Source: Schlesneria paludicola DSM 18645
Lineage (GTDB): Bacteria; Planctomycetota; Planctomycetia; Planctomycetales; Planctomycetaceae
Direction: 5' to 3'
Assembly (NCBI GenBank): GCA_945876035.1
Contig: CAMCMU010000006.1
Span: 62,001-126,000 of the forward strand
Length of the DNA stretch: 64,000 bases
The notes beneath the pieces were generated by a model that was given only the letters and a program-made list of their open reading frames with translations, did not search any database and was not told where the DNA came from. The stretch's first letter is position 1; each line of letters opens with the position of its first letter. The position numbers were made by a program, and so were the translations under genes. This document shows positions 9,325 to 19,146 of this stretch, piece after piece.

Positions 9325-10647
9325 ATGGCCGTCTCTAGTTTCACTCCCTCTCGTGGACGTGTTCCCGCCCAGGAGTTGGATTTTGAGAGTCTGAAACGAC
9401 TGATTCACGGCAAGCTAGTCGAAAAACTCGACCTGACTCGCCTCGGTGAACTCCAAGGAGACACTTTGCGCCGCGAGATCCGTCTCGTTGTGGAGCACTT
9501 GTGTGACACCGAGAATCCCGCGTTGAACCGTTCCGAACGCGAACGGCTTATCGAAGAGGTGCTCGATGAAACATTCGGCTACGGTCCTTTGGAGATCCTG
9601 CTGAAGGAAACCGGTATCTCTGACATCATGATCAATGGACCGAAGAACGTTTTCATCGAAAAGAACGGTCGCATTCAGAAGTCTGAAGTGACGTTTCGCG
9701 ACAATGCCCACCTGATGCAGATTCTCGACCGTATCGTCTCGCGAATGGGGCGCCGTTGCGACGAAACGTCACCGATGGTCGATGCCCGACTCCCCGACGG
9801 TTCCCGCGTCAACGCCATCATTCCGCCGCTAGCACTTGACGGTCCCTCGCTGACGATACGACGATTCGGCTCAAAGCCTCTCGGCTTGGAAGATCTTTTG
9901 AAGTTTGGTGCCTTCACCCCGGAAATGGCCCTGTTGCTCGAAGGAGCGATCAAAGCTCGTTTGAATATCGTCATCAGTGGTGGCACAGGTTCTGGTAAAA
10001 CGACATTGCTCAACACGCTGTCGGGTTTCATTCAGAACGATCAACGAGTCATCACGATTGAAGATGCGGCGGAACTACAACTTCAACAGGAGCACGTGCT
10101 GCGGTTGGAGACTCGCCCAGCCAACATTGAAGGAAAGGGACGAATTACGGCAACGGATCTCGTGAAAAATGCCCTACGAATGCGACCCGACCGAATCATC
10201 ATCGGCGAGTGCCGTGGGGCGGAATCACTCGATATGTTGCAGGCCATGAATACGGGCCATGAGGGTTCGATGACGACAATCCATGCCAACACTCCACGCG
10301 ATGCCATGTCTCGACTGGAGACGATGATCGCGATGGGCGGAGTGGAATTGCCGATCCGGGCCTTGCGGCAGCAGTTCGCCGCAGCCGTGGATCTGATCAT
10401 TCAAGTGCAACGCCTGCAAGGTGGCCCGCGTTGCATGACGCACGTCACCGAAGTCCTCAACATGGAACAGGATCAGGTCGTGATGCAGGATATTTTTCTA
10501 TACAAACAAGATCGACTCGATGAAAACGGCAGGGCGGTCGGACACTTCGAAACAACAGGTATCCGACCCTCGTTCATGAACCGACTCGAGGGAGCGGGTA
10601 TCAAACTGCCGTCCAACTTATTTGCCGCGAGAATATTAGGAAGGTGA
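9325..10647 (+). CDS. cpaF: CpaF/TadA-type secretion ATPase
   Basis: Type II/IV secretion hexameric ATPase that powers Tad (type IVc) pili. 440 residues from the ATG at 9325, which has GGAG upstream; an in-frame ATG at 9247 would add 26 weakly convincing residues. N-terminal CpaF signature GYGPLEILLKETGISDIMING; Walker A GGTGSGKTT with K225; Asp-box VITIEDAAELQL; Walker B IIGECRG; His-box TTIHANTPRDA. Its stop overlaps the longest tadB frame, and tadB and tadC follow, so the three form an operon. No pilin, prepilin peptidase, secretin or tadZ is visible nearby. Confidence 0.94.
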   Translation: MAVSSFTPSRGRVPAQELDFESLKRLIHGKLVEKLDLTRLGELQGDTLRREIRLVVEHLCDTENPALNRSERERLIEEVLDETFGYGPLEILLKETGISDIMINGPKNVFIEKNGRIQKSEVTFRDNAHLMQILDRIVSRMGRRCDETSPMVDARLPDGSRVNAIIPPLALDGPSLTIRRFGSKPLGLEDLLKFGAFTPEMALLLEGAIKARLNIVISGGTGSGKTTLLNTLSGFIQNDQRVITIEDAAELQLQQEHVLRLETRPANIEGKGRITATDLVKNALRMRPDRIIIGECRGAESLDMLQAMNTGHEGSMTTIHANTPRDAMSRLETMIAMGGVELPIRALRQQFAAAVDLIIQVQRLQGGPRCMTHVTEVLNMEQDQVVMQDIFLYKQDRLDENGRAVGHFETTGIRPSFMNRLEGAGIKLPSNLFAARILGR

Positions 10648-10736
10648 CCCCAAAGGCTTCAACACTTTTGTTGATTCTTGTGCGGCATTTTTTGACGATC
10701 CAAAATTCTTCATCAACCGTAACCGGAGAGGGTCCC

Positions 10737-11708
10737 ATGGATCCGCTATGGATGATCTCGCTGGCCGCATTTGTGGGCGTAACAACTTTCAGTGCCGCCC
10801 TGTTCATGATGGTCAAGGATATGGGTTCGGCCAACGCCGAGGATCGGCTTGATGCCTTGGCCGGTACGAGGATCTTGGAATCGGTCGAGACACGCAGCCT
10901 GATTAAAAAAGATTTAATCAACGTCGGCAAGGGAGCAGCCGGTGCCCTAGCTCGGAACACCAGCAATATTGGCGGCTGGCGTTTTTTCTTGGAGCAGGCC
11001 AACTCTCCTGTCAATTTTCAGACGTTTGTGTTTCTCAGCGTCATCGCCGGAATGAGTGGAACCGCTCTTGGTGCTGTCATTCAATCGCCCCCCCCCTTGT
11101 TGATGCTGTTTGGCCTGAGTGCAGGCCTGATGCCACTTGTTTGGTTGAAGTTGAGACGTAAACAGCGTTTTGCAAAGTTCGATACGCAGCTGCCAGATGC
11201 ATTATCGTTAATCGCACGTGCGCTTCGTTCGGGCCACAGTTTGAACGCCGGACTGCGCCTTGTTGTCGAGGAAATGGCCGCTCCGATTGGACTCGAATTC
11301 CAAACCACGTACGAGGAGCAGAACCTCGGTATTCCCATAGAACAAGCTCTCAAAAACATGATGAACAGGATGCCAAATCTGGACCTGAAGTTTTTTGTCA
11401 CTGCCGTCGCGATCCAACGTCAAACCGGTGGTGATTTGGCCGAGATCATCGATAAAATCTGTGAGGTTGTGCGAGAGCGATTCAAAATTCGTGGAATGAT
11501 CCAAGCATTGACCGGCGAAGGTCGTTTGAGCGGCACCGTGTTGATGGCGTTGCCCATCGCCATCTTCATCGCGGTTTACATTTTAAACACCGACTATGTG
11601 ATGCTGTTGTTCACCACCGAAATGGGAAAGAAAATGATCGGTTTTGGAATCGTGATGCAAGTCCTCGGCGCGATCTGCATCCAAAAAATTATTGATATCA
11701 AAATCTGA
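10737..11708 (+). CDS. tadB: TadB-like inner-membrane platform protein
   Basis: 323 residues from the ATG at 10737, preceded by GAGAGG with a five-base spacer; an earlier GTG at 10644 overlaps cpaF. A hydrophobic segment begins near residue 6, two more lie near 95-135 and one or two close the protein. Between them is the GspF/T2SSF domain, with QLPDALSLIARALRSGHSLN, the signature of TadB. This protein and TadC form the membrane platform that the CpaF ATPase drives. Confidence 0.9.
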   Translation: MDPLWMISLAAFVGVTTFSAALFMMVKDMGSANAEDRLDALAGTRILESVETRSLIKKDLINVGKGAAGALARNTSNIGGWRFFLEQANSPVNFQTFVFLSVIAGMSGTALGAVIQSPPPLLMLFGLSAGLMPLVWLKLRRKQRFAKFDTQLPDALSLIARALRSGHSLNAGLRLVVEEMAAPIGLEFQTTYEEQNLGIPIEQALKNMMNRMPNLDLKFFVTAVAIQRQTGGDLAEIIDKICEVVRERFKIRGMIQALTGEGRLSGTVLMALPIAIFIAVYILNTDYVMLLFTTEMGKKMIGFGIVMQVLGAICIQKIIDIKI

Positions 11709-11730
11709 ACTGCGTCCGAAGAGGAATATC

Positions 11731-12648
11731 ATGGAGTTAACGGTTGCCTTACCGTGGGCAATTTTCGGTGCGATCACCGTGGGTGTGTGGGCCTTCGCGA
11801 ACGCATTCACGAAAGAGGACTCGCGCGCATCCCAACGCTTGGAAGAACTTCGCAATCCGTCTACTCGAAAAAAGAAGGAGACCGATAAAGGCTTCAAGAA
11901 TGTCCTGATTCAGGCCTTTCCCGTAATGGCAAAAGCTCTGGGCTCGAAATCCGAATTTGAACAGAATGAGTTGCGTGTCCGATTAGCCAATGCTGGCTAC
12001 AACCACGAAAATGCGCTTCAAATTTATCTAGCGGTGAAAGTTGCTCTGTTAGCTGCGGGCGCCTTGTTGGGAACGGCCTATGGAGTGTTTGTCTACGGCC
12101 TGACTCGCAATCTCTATTTGTCGATCGCACTTGTGGGAGGAGTCAGTTTCTATCTGCCAGAATTGGTGCTGCGAATGATGGCTTCGTCACGGAAACAGAA
12201 AGTCTTCCGATCGCTTCCTGATGCACTCGATCTGCTTGTCATTTGTGTTGAGGCCGGCCTTGGACTTGATGCGGGCCTTCGGCGTATTGGTGACGAGTTA
12301 TTAGGTTCGCACCCCGAATTGTGTCAGGATATTGCCTTATGCAATATCCAGGTTCAGATGGGCCGGGCCCGTCGCGAGGTGCTGCGTGATTTTGGAATTC
12401 GAACCGGCGTGGATGACGTCAAAGCCCTCGCCGCAATCTTGATACAAGCCGAGCGGTTCGGCTCGTCTATCGGCCAGGCTTTGCGGGTACAGTCAGATGC
12501 CATGCGAGTCAAACGACGTCAACTCGCCGAAGAAAAAGCGCAAAAGTCCGCCGTTCAGTTGCTGTTTCCGATGGTTCTGTTCATTTTTCCCGGCATCTTT
12601 GTTGTGCTTGTCGGCCCCGCGGCCATCAAGATGATGGCGATTCTATAG
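11731..12648 (+). CDS. tadC: TadC-like inner-membrane platform protein
   Basis: 305 residues. ATG at 11731 follows GAAGAGG with a six-base spacer; an in-frame ATG at 11692 overlaps the tadB end. Hydrophobic segments lie at the N-terminus, in the middle (two, around 105-145) and at the C-terminus (VLFIFPGIFVVLVGPA). The T2SSF domain includes SLPDALDLLVICVEAGLGLDAG, the TadC counterpart of the TadB motif. Last gene of the cpaF-tadB-tadC run; the next gene is on the opposite strand. Confidence 0.9.
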   Translation: MELTVALPWAIFGAITVGVWAFANAFTKEDSRASQRLEELRNPSTRKKKETDKGFKNVLIQAFPVMAKALGSKSEFEQNELRVRLANAGYNHENALQIYLAVKVALLAAGALLGTAYGVFVYGLTRNLYLSIALVGGVSFYLPELVLRMMASSRKQKVFRSLPDALDLLVICVEAGLGLDAGLRRIGDELLGSHPELCQDIALCNIQVQMGRARREVLRDFGIRTGVDDVKALAAILIQAERFGSSIGQALRVQSDAMRVKRRQLAEEKAQKSAVQLLFPMVLFIFPGIFVVLVGPAAIKMMAIL

Positions 12649-12824
12649 CTCCTCAAGTTTCTACATCGTATCCACCGGCACAAGTTTGATCAGAGGGGCA
12701 TGGATCATGTGTTCCATGCATCCGAAGCAAAAAAACTGTCCGAAATGTGGACCTGGGGCGAACTGCCGATGATTTCCATTTAATCCAAAGGCCGCTCCAC
12801 GAGTGGACGCCATGACAGACCCGC

Positions 12825-13394
12825 TTACTGTCGGAAAGCCCGACTGATTGAATGCAACATCGACTGCTCCAACAGTTCGTCACGGCCTTTCGAAATCCAG
12901 CCTGACGGGGTCGCCAACTCGACGGCAGGACTTGAGTCCCAGGAGAGTGGGCTACTGTCACGAAATGTCGCGGCATCCGTGGTCTTCGCCACGCGGGCAA
13001 CGTCTTCCAGTTCCTTATGAGCTTCGACGCCGACCATATAACCTCCCTCCACGGGAGTGATGCTTAGGAATGCCTTGCGGCGAATCGATTGAATCGTGCT
13101 TTCGCTCCGATTTCTGATTCCAATCGAGTCGCGGTGCCACGGTTCGAAAAGATTAGCACCCGTCTTGTAGCGAGTTTCAATCACTCCACCCAGTTTGTTT
13201 TCGCGTTCGATCTCAAACAAATAATCATGAACCACATCAACCGTTCGCTCCCAGGTATTATCGGAATGGTCAGCGTTGACAAAAATAGGATTGCTAATGG
13301 GCGCAACACCACGGGAAAACGACGCGCAGCCGACCAAGGCGACGAACACTGTCGCGACCATCGCAGCGGCGAAATTGCGAACGTGGTGCTTCAC
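12825..13394 (-). CDS. Predicted lipoprotein of unknown function
   Basis: 189 residues with a lipoprotein signal peptide: a basic start, a hydrophobic stretch and the lipobox VALVGC with Cys23. No catalytic motif was recognised. The body has alternating strands including ENKLGGVIETRYKTGANLFEP and SIRRKAFLSITPVEGGYMVGVEAHK. This is typical of planctomycete envelope lipoproteins that turn up beside Tad genes, but a link to the adjacent tadC is only positional. The gene is convergent with tadC. Confidence 0.7.
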   Translation of the reverse strand: MKHHVRNFAAAMVATVFVALVGCASFSRGVAPISNPIFVNADHSDNTWERTVDVVHDYLFEIERENKLGGVIETRYKTGANLFEPWHRDSIGIRNRSESTIQSIRRKAFLSITPVEGGYMVGVEAHKELEDVARVAKTTDAATFRDSSPLSWDSSPAVELATPSGWISKGRDELLEQSMLHSISRAFRQ

Positions 13395-13450
13395 GAAAAT
13401 TTTCTAATCCACAGGATGTTATCCCCTCATGCCCGATTTCGAGGGGAAGT

Positions 13451-14326
13451 GTGACACGGATCCCCAATTCGCTCAAGATCGAATTGGGGGCTGAAGTTCA
13501 AAATGGAGCCCCTGTCTGCTATGAATCGGGACTGAAATTGCTCGAACCCAAATCAAACGAAAGCATTACGATGTTGGACGGCTGGGAGATGTACCATACA
13601 AACGTCGATGACGCGCCCGCCGAAATCCTTGTGGACTTGGGTGTTGCGATGCAGGCTCCGGACTCCAAGCGTCCGTGGCTGCTCTGGATGTGGCTGTATC
13701 TGAAATCTCCGGATGACGACGGTTTTTCCACCGATGGCGAGGAGCCACTGCTGAACGAAATTGAAGACTCGTTCATTGCCCCCGTTGAATTGACCACAAA
13801 AGCCACGTTGGTGGGACGGATCACCACGTGTGGCAGGCGGGAGTTTTACTTCTATTGCGAATCGAATGAGGGCTTTGAGGATTCCATCGCCGAAGCCATG
13901 CAAGCCTTTGAAGATTACGAATACGAAATAGGCGAAAACGAAGACTCGGAGTGGTCACATTACACCAGCGTTCTTTACCCGGAACCTGAAAATATCCTCG
14001 AGATCATGAACATTCGAGGCATCGAACAGTTGTCCGAGGCAGGGGATCCGTTGACGACATTGCGTACCGTCGATCACCATGCGAGTTTTAGAAATGTGCA
14101 GGATCGGGCCGAGTTCGTTGCCGCCGCGCTGGCCGCAGGATTCACAAGGCAGGGCGAAGAACAGTGTGCGGAACCGGACGAAGAGCTCCCATTCGAAGTC
14201 ACTCTACAACGGAACCATGCGGTCGATGAGATGACCATCGATGAAATGACCTTCATCGTGTTTGACCTTGCGATCGAACATCAAGGACAATACGAGGGAT
14301 GGGGTTCTACGCCCGTGCCAATGTAA
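13451..14326 (+). CDS. DUF695 / RraB-like domain protein
   Basis: Soluble acidic protein. The first clear domain, from about residue 41 (LDGWEMYHTNVDDAPAEILV), resembles DUF695, and the last 90 residues (FVAAALAAGFT ... HQGQYEGWGSTPV) resemble the RraB/RNase E inhibitor fold. RraB modulates RNase E in E. coli, but that role is not implied here. The first start is GTG 13451 with GAGGGG four bases upstream. ATG 13571 begins exactly at the domain start and is an equally good candidate; the 40 extra residues look non-conserved. Confidence 0.65.
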   Translation: MTRIPNSLKIELGAEVQNGAPVCYESGLKLLEPKSNESITMLDGWEMYHTNVDDAPAEILVDLGVAMQAPDSKRPWLLWMWLYLKSPDDDGFSTDGEEPLLNEIEDSFIAPVELTTKATLVGRITTCGRREFYFYCESNEGFEDSIAEAMQAFEDYEYEIGENEDSEWSHYTSVLYPEPENILEIMNIRGIEQLSEAGDPLTTLRTVDHHASFRNVQDRAEFVAAALAAGFTRQGEEQCAEPDEELPFEVTLQRNHAVDEMTIDEMTFIVFDLAIEHQGQYEGWGSTPVPM

Positions 14327-14368
14327 AGCACAACCACTCGCCACGTTGATCGACGTTTTCGATGAAAA

Positions 14369-15637
14369 TCATCGTGCTGGCGGTACAACAGGAATTTCAT
14401 ATCTGCAAAATCGCCCGCAGCGGATTAACTCCAGCAGGGGCGTGGTCATCAACGTTGTGACGATCGCCATCACCACCATGATTGAAAACAGCGACGGTGT
14501 AATCAGGTCCCGATCAAGTCCGATATTGAGGATGATCAACTCCATCAGCCCACGTGCGTTCATCAGAATGCCAATTCCGAGTGAGGAACGCTGATCCTCC
14601 CCGATGATGCGTGCTGCTGACCAGCAACCAAAACCTTTACCGAAACACGACACCGCCAAGACGATCACAGCGACACCCCACAGAGAGGGTGTGTTCAAGG
14701 AACCCAACTGAGTATTCAACCCGGAGTAGACGAAGAACAAAGGGACTAGCACTCCGGAAGTCAGCGGGCCAAGTTGCGACACCAATTCGCGGGCGAACAG
14801 GGGACGCGGCATCGCACAACCGAGGATGAATGCTCCGAAAATCGAGTAGATTCCTATCGCATCGGTGAGCCACGAACTGCACATCAGTAGCAGAATCACA
14901 AACGACATCACGACGGGAGTGACCTTGCCCTGCCGCTCAGAAATTTGCTCCAGCGAACACAGCCAATGTCTGCCGACAGTGAGCGTCAATACGGCGTAAG
15001 CGGCACCGCCCCCGATCGCCATGATTGCCAAGTTAGCATTCGATTCGAAGCTAGAAATGACGACGGCAAGAAGACACCATGCCCCCGCATCGGCCATGGC
15101 CCCAGCGGCCAATGTGAGGGTTCCCAGACTCGTGCCGCCCAGTCCGCGTTCAGAAATGATTCTGGCCAATGTGGGAAAAGCGGTGATGCACATCGCCGCA
15201 CCTAAAAATAGAGATCCCTGCAGAGGCGTCACCGGCGTGGGAAAGAATTCTCCTGGCGACTGCATCAGCCATAACGCAATCAAGACACCAAGCACGAAAG
15301 GGAGGACCATCCCCGCAATCGAAACCACCGTTGCTCCCAGAAGGCATGAACGGAATAGATCTGTTCGGAATTCAAGACCGACCAGAAACATGTAGAGCAC
15401 GATGCCTAGGTGGCTGATGACGTAGAGTACGGGCTTTGATTCGGCCGGAAAAAAATACTCTTGGGCATCTGGAAATAACAACCCGAATACGGACGGGCCA
15501 AGGATCACCCCGGCGATCATTTCGGACACGACATGCGGTTGTCTCAATCTACGAGTCAACACACTCACACCGTGGCAGGTTGTCAGGATGATCACCAATT
15601 GCAAAAAGAAACGGGCTGCCAGATCAAAGTTAGACAT
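14369..15637 (-). CDS. CPA2-family cation:proton antiporter
   Basis: 422 residues, about 12 hydrophobic segments. The CPA2 hallmarks are QPHVVSEMIAGVILGPSVFG near the N-terminus, CITAFPTLARIISERGL in the middle and LTLAAGAMADAGAWCLLAV (the Asp of the ion-binding region). It ends at the membrane domain and lacks the C-terminal TrkA-N nucleotide-binding domain of KefB/KefC. A monovalent cation/proton exchange role is from family knowledge; the ion is unknown. It is convergent with the DUF695 gene. Confidence 0.9.
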   Translation of the reverse strand: MSNFDLAARFFLQLVIILTTCHGVSVLTRRLRQPHVVSEMIAGVILGPSVFGLLFPDAQEYFFPAESKPVLYVISHLGIVLYMFLVGLEFRTDLFRSCLLGATVVSIAGMVLPFVLGVLIALWLMQSPGEFFPTPVTPLQGSLFLGAAMCITAFPTLARIISERGLGGTSLGTLTLAAGAMADAGAWCLLAVVISSFESNANLAIMAIGGGAAYAVLTLTVGRHWLCSLEQISERQGKVTPVVMSFVILLLMCSSWLTDAIGIYSIFGAFILGCAMPRPLFARELVSQLGPLTSGVLVPLFFVYSGLNTQLGSLNTPSLWGVAVIVLAVSCFGKGFGCWSAARIIGEDQRSSLGIGILMNARGLMELIILNIGLDRDLITPSLFSIMVVMAIVTTLMTTPLLELIRCGRFCRYEIPVVPPAR

Positions 15638-15728
15638 AATGGGTGGCGGAGATTTTTCTAGGAGAAATTACAGGGTGCCTTTGCCTTTTGATATTAACCC
15701 AAGCGGCAGCATCGTTGATCCTTTTGGG

Positions 15729-16757
15729 CTATTTTGCATAGTCCGATGGCTTCTTTCCTTTGACAAAAGCATTATGACCAAAGCATGTTGGCTGGAATGT
15801 CCCAACAGTTGTGACATTGGACCTGTCGGCGATCTGTCCCTCTAACCCCGCTGCCCAATAGGCGGCATTCACAATCATTCGACGTGTCCCTTCAGCCTCC
15901 AAATCAGTCGCTGCGCCCATTGTGGTTGTGAAAACACGAGCCACTTTCCCGGAGGCACTCTGATAACTGTTTGTCCAAGCAACGGGGATCATCGGGTTAT
16001 TCTTCGGACCTTCCACGGGGGCATCGTGAAACGCCATCCCGTTGACTACCTGCCCCATCACAAGGGGGGTGCAGTTTTCGGGAAGGGGCAACGCCACCGC
16101 GTAAACATCCGTCGGCCCCCAGATGTCGCCATCCTTGATTCCTCGCAGGATGGGGTGATGACGTTGAACTGCGGCCAACAGGCCACGTGTACTCTGCGTG
16201 CCGTGGTCGCCGTGATGACGAATCCATGTTTCCCCGAGAACCTGCCTGCCAAACCCATTCTCGTAGCTCTTGTCCTTGTTGGTCCAATTGTACTTTGAGT
16301 ACGTCTGACTCCGCTTGAGGTCGAATGCGTGAGTCGATGTTCGCAACCCGATGACAGGATTTCCCGCCTCAAGGTAATCGACAAAATGTTTCATTTGCTC
16401 ATCGGGGAGATCGAGAAATCGCAAGGCCACAATCATCAGATCCGCAGAATCAAGAGCCTCTAGACCCGGAATATTGCTCGTTTGATTGGGATCGATTTCA
16501 CCGGACTTTGGATCAATCGGAAACAGGACCGTACATAGGAACCCGTGATGGGTCGACAAAATCTTACCGAGTTGAGGTAACCCCTCCTCAGACCGATACT
16601 CTTGGTCACCACTGACCAACACGATGTGTTTTCCCTGACCAGGTCCCTCCCCTCCGTTGAAGACGATTCCGTGGCCTTCTGCCAAAAGTGCCTTCAGCCA
16701 AAATCCAGAACTGGCACAGATCATCAATAAAATCAGTACGTTTATGCTTCTTGCCAT
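15729..16757 (-). CDS. ThuA-like glutamine-amidotransferase-fold protein
   Basis: 342 residues with a signal peptide (hydrophobic segment residues 5-25). The ThuA-type core includes HIVLVSGDQEYRSEEGLPQL, LDSADLMIVALRFLDLPDEQ, the GNPVIGLRTSTHAF strand and GETWIRHHGDHGTQS. ThuA-like proteins in planctomycetes are usually encoded near oxidoreductases or cytochrome-like proteins, and their role is uncertain, often linked to sugar turnover. It lies downstream of the PPC, DUF1501 and DUF1549 genes on the same strand and may be the last gene of that unit. Confidence 0.85.
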   Translation of the reverse strand: MARSINVLILLMICASSGFWLKALLAEGHGIVFNGGEGPGQGKHIVLVSGDQEYRSEEGLPQLGKILSTHHGFLCTVLFPIDPKSGEIDPNQTSNIPGLEALDSADLMIVALRFLDLPDEQMKHFVDYLEAGNPVIGLRTSTHAFDLKRSQTYSKYNWTNKDKSYENGFGRQVLGETWIRHHGDHGTQSTRGLLAAVQRHHPILRGIKDGDIWGPTDVYAVALPLPENCTPLVMGQVVNGMAFHDAPVEGPKNNPMIPVAWTNSYQSASGKVARVFTTTMGAATDLEAEGTRRMIVNAAYWAAGLEGQIADRSNVTTVGTFQPTCFGHNAFVKGKKPSDYAK

Positions 16758-17222
16758 CCGTTCAGGCCTCCTTAACAGGGCATCCAGCGACCTCCGCGTT
16801 CTAAGGTTAACAGCGTACCAACGACAAAGCGTGATTTGAAGCCGCCCAAGCTCCCCTCATCACAGGTCTCCGGTTGCGTTCTCGTTGGAAGCAAAAGACG
16901 CTGGGGCAACCCTCTTTCCGCGTTCAGATCTGTCGTTCGCGAAACGCGGCAGCGATCCGAAAAACGTTGACCTGTTTTATGAGATCAGGCCGTAGAGGCC
17001 GGTGTGGAAAGGCCGTCATAACAACGGATCGGGGGGCCGGTTATCGTCCTTCTTGTCTGCGGACGGTGTGGTCCATCGTGGAAAGTCCGCCACCTCGGGA
17101 CCGCGATCAACGATCGCCAGCGACTGCCAACCGCCAATGGCGTTTGCATCCCACAATTTTCTCATCAACCCAGCCTCCGTCGTCTGCAGCGTGTGCCTGT
17201 CGATGCCATCCACATTGGGCCT
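16758..17222. other. Gap between ThuA and PPC genes
   Basis: No gene firmly supported. A 65-residue minus-strand frame at 17016-17213 starts ten bases past the PPC-gene stop and contains LWDANAIGGWQSLAI; it could be a small coupled protein but has no recognised family or ribosome-binding site. Confidence 0.4.
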
Positions 17223-18920
17223 CTAATTCGGTTGATCACTCGGCAGAGCAACCGCGGTCAGCCAGATCGTTTCGAAGCAATCACCAAGCTTCGCGGGTGT
17301 GCGAGCCAAACGTTCGAGTTTCTGCGGCATGTTCGCTGTTCCTTTGACGCGAATTTTTCCCGAGAATGCCGCACCGGTAGTCGAAAAAGAAAGGCTGACC
17401 TTTGCTGCTGTCGGTCCGGAGACCTCAGAGATAACGGCGGAGGCCACCACCCCGACTGGGAGATCGATGGCTTCGATCGATATCGGACCGAGGTTCGAAT
17501 CGGCGGGCGTTCGTCGCTGAATGGTGACCGGGAACTCTGTTGGCTTTTCGGGAACCACGACGACCGAGTCTCCGCTTGTGGTTAGTTCGAAATCCGCTTC
17601 TTCCAATCGGGCCGTCAGTCGATAAAAGAAGCGGTCATGCCCCTGCAGATTTCGCTCACGGACACTCAAATGGTAATCCCCTGAGACGGTAGCCCGATGA
17701 CTGACGACGGATGGCAGAAACCTTTGAGGAACGGGATCCAGATCGAACACAATCTTTCCTTCTGGATCTGCAAGCCGAATTTCTGGAGGAATCAAAGGAG
17801 ACTCCAAGTTCCGAGATTCCACAGTGATCACAACCGTCTGCCCCACGATGAGCGGGATCCGGTAATCATCAATTTGATGCGCTGAGGCGAATCGTCCTGC
17901 TGTCGTCACGGGAGGAAAAATAGTCAACGGATCACGAGCCTTGGCCCAAGAAATTCCCGCGACAACTGGAAAGGGAACGATCCGAACTCGAACCGATCCA
18001 GCCATATGAGGTCCATTCACAAAGCCAATTCGAGAATCCGGATGAACCCTCAGTTCGGCCACGGATTCAAGTGCTCGATCCTGTGACGGATTTTCTCCAC
18101 CGAGTGGAACAACGGGAAGCCTTGTTCCGGGAGGGATATTCCATCCGAACACATCCACCATTCCGAGTCCTCCCGCAGTGACTGCCGACGGCAGTGCGTG
18201 TGTGATGAATGGCCCCGTTGAGAGCGTCAGACGGTAGACATAGTTGGCACCTCCGCGCAACGCAATCGTCGCATCCTGCCCGGCGGGAAAGGCGAATAAT
18301 CGCATAACGAACGTCCCTGCCTTCTTGGGGGTAAAAACAATTCGTGGGTCAAGAGCCACTTCGTCGTTATTCTCGGCCAATACAAACCCATCAGGAGTGA
18401 CCACCTGCAGAATTGCATCCATCGGAGAACCCAGTCTGGCATTGGCGTCAACATTAGCAACCAAAGTTTGTCCCGCATTTAACGTGACGGCAAAGGCATC
18501 CACATCCGCATCAAGAATGACTCCATTAATCGTCTGATTCAGATTCGAAACGACCTGTGCACGGCGTGGGAGATTGTTCGGCTCGATTTCGACGGCCTCT
18601 TTCAGATTACCGATCTGAAAGGGAACCGCTTCTGACGCCCCCTGCTCATTAAATAGTCTGACCCAAATGCGATCCGTATCCAGATCTGGCGGAATCGTGA
18701 TTTCGAGTTTTCCGGATTCTTGGCTAACCAACACGTCAACACTTGGCGAGGACACGCTGACAGGCCACGTGAAGGCTCCTGCACACGTAACACTCACCTT
18801 GGTGCCTCGTTGCCCTCCCGCGGGAAATAGATGAGTCAGCGTTGGCGCCGCCGCAAGCACCTCACTGCAGGAAAAGACTGCGGCACTGAAGATAACGGCT
18901 GAAATCTGGATTCGTTGCAT
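17223..18920 (-). CDS. Exported PPC-domain protein
   Basis: 565 residues with a signal peptide ending near AAAPTL. The start carries an IPT-like fold (TLTHLFPAGGQRGTKVSVTC). It is followed by a bacterial pre-peptidase C-terminal (PPC) domain, EVEIEPNNLPRRAQVV through GTFVMRLFAF at about 90-210. A second PPC-like region appears around 340-450 (DDYRIPLIVGQTVVITV, then SHRATVSGDYHLSVRE). No protease domain is visible, so it is a binding/structural exported protein. It lies in the same orientation as the DUF1501 and DUF1549/1553 genes upstream, as in many planctomycete gene sets. Confidence 0.82.
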   Translation of the reverse strand: MQRIQISAVIFSAAVFSCSEVLAAAPTLTHLFPAGGQRGTKVSVTCAGAFTWPVSVSSPSVDVLVSQESGKLEITIPPDLDTDRIWVRLFNEQGASEAVPFQIGNLKEAVEIEPNNLPRRAQVVSNLNQTINGVILDADVDAFAVTLNAGQTLVANVDANARLGSPMDAILQVVTPDGFVLAENNDEVALDPRIVFTPKKAGTFVMRLFAFPAGQDATIALRGGANYVYRLTLSTGPFITHALPSAVTAGGLGMVDVFGWNIPPGTRLPVVPLGGENPSQDRALESVAELRVHPDSRIGFVNGPHMAGSVRVRIVPFPVVAGISWAKARDPLTIFPPVTTAGRFASAHQIDDYRIPLIVGQTVVITVESRNLESPLIPPEIRLADPEGKIVFDLDPVPQRFLPSVVSHRATVSGDYHLSVRERNLQGHDRFFYRLTARLEEADFELTTSGDSVVVVPEKPTEFPVTIQRRTPADSNLGPISIEAIDLPVGVVASAVISEVSGPTAAKVSLSFSTTGAAFSGKIRVKGTANMPQKLERLARTPAKLGDCFETIWLTAVALPSDQPN

Positions 18921-19146
18921 GATTCACAATTCGGTCGCGGAGGTCAGGGGCCAAACGAGGCAATCAAGGAACGCGCCAAATTCAGCCACGGCACTCAAGC
19001 GTGGACGTCAAGACCGGCCACTCACCATGTCTCGGTCCCCCACGGATGAACGTGTCCACTCCGACAGATCAGGCCGATTCACAGGAGAACATCAACATGC
19101 AGTCGGCAATCAGTCTTCACGACCGTCTCAATGTGCAAATTCCGAG

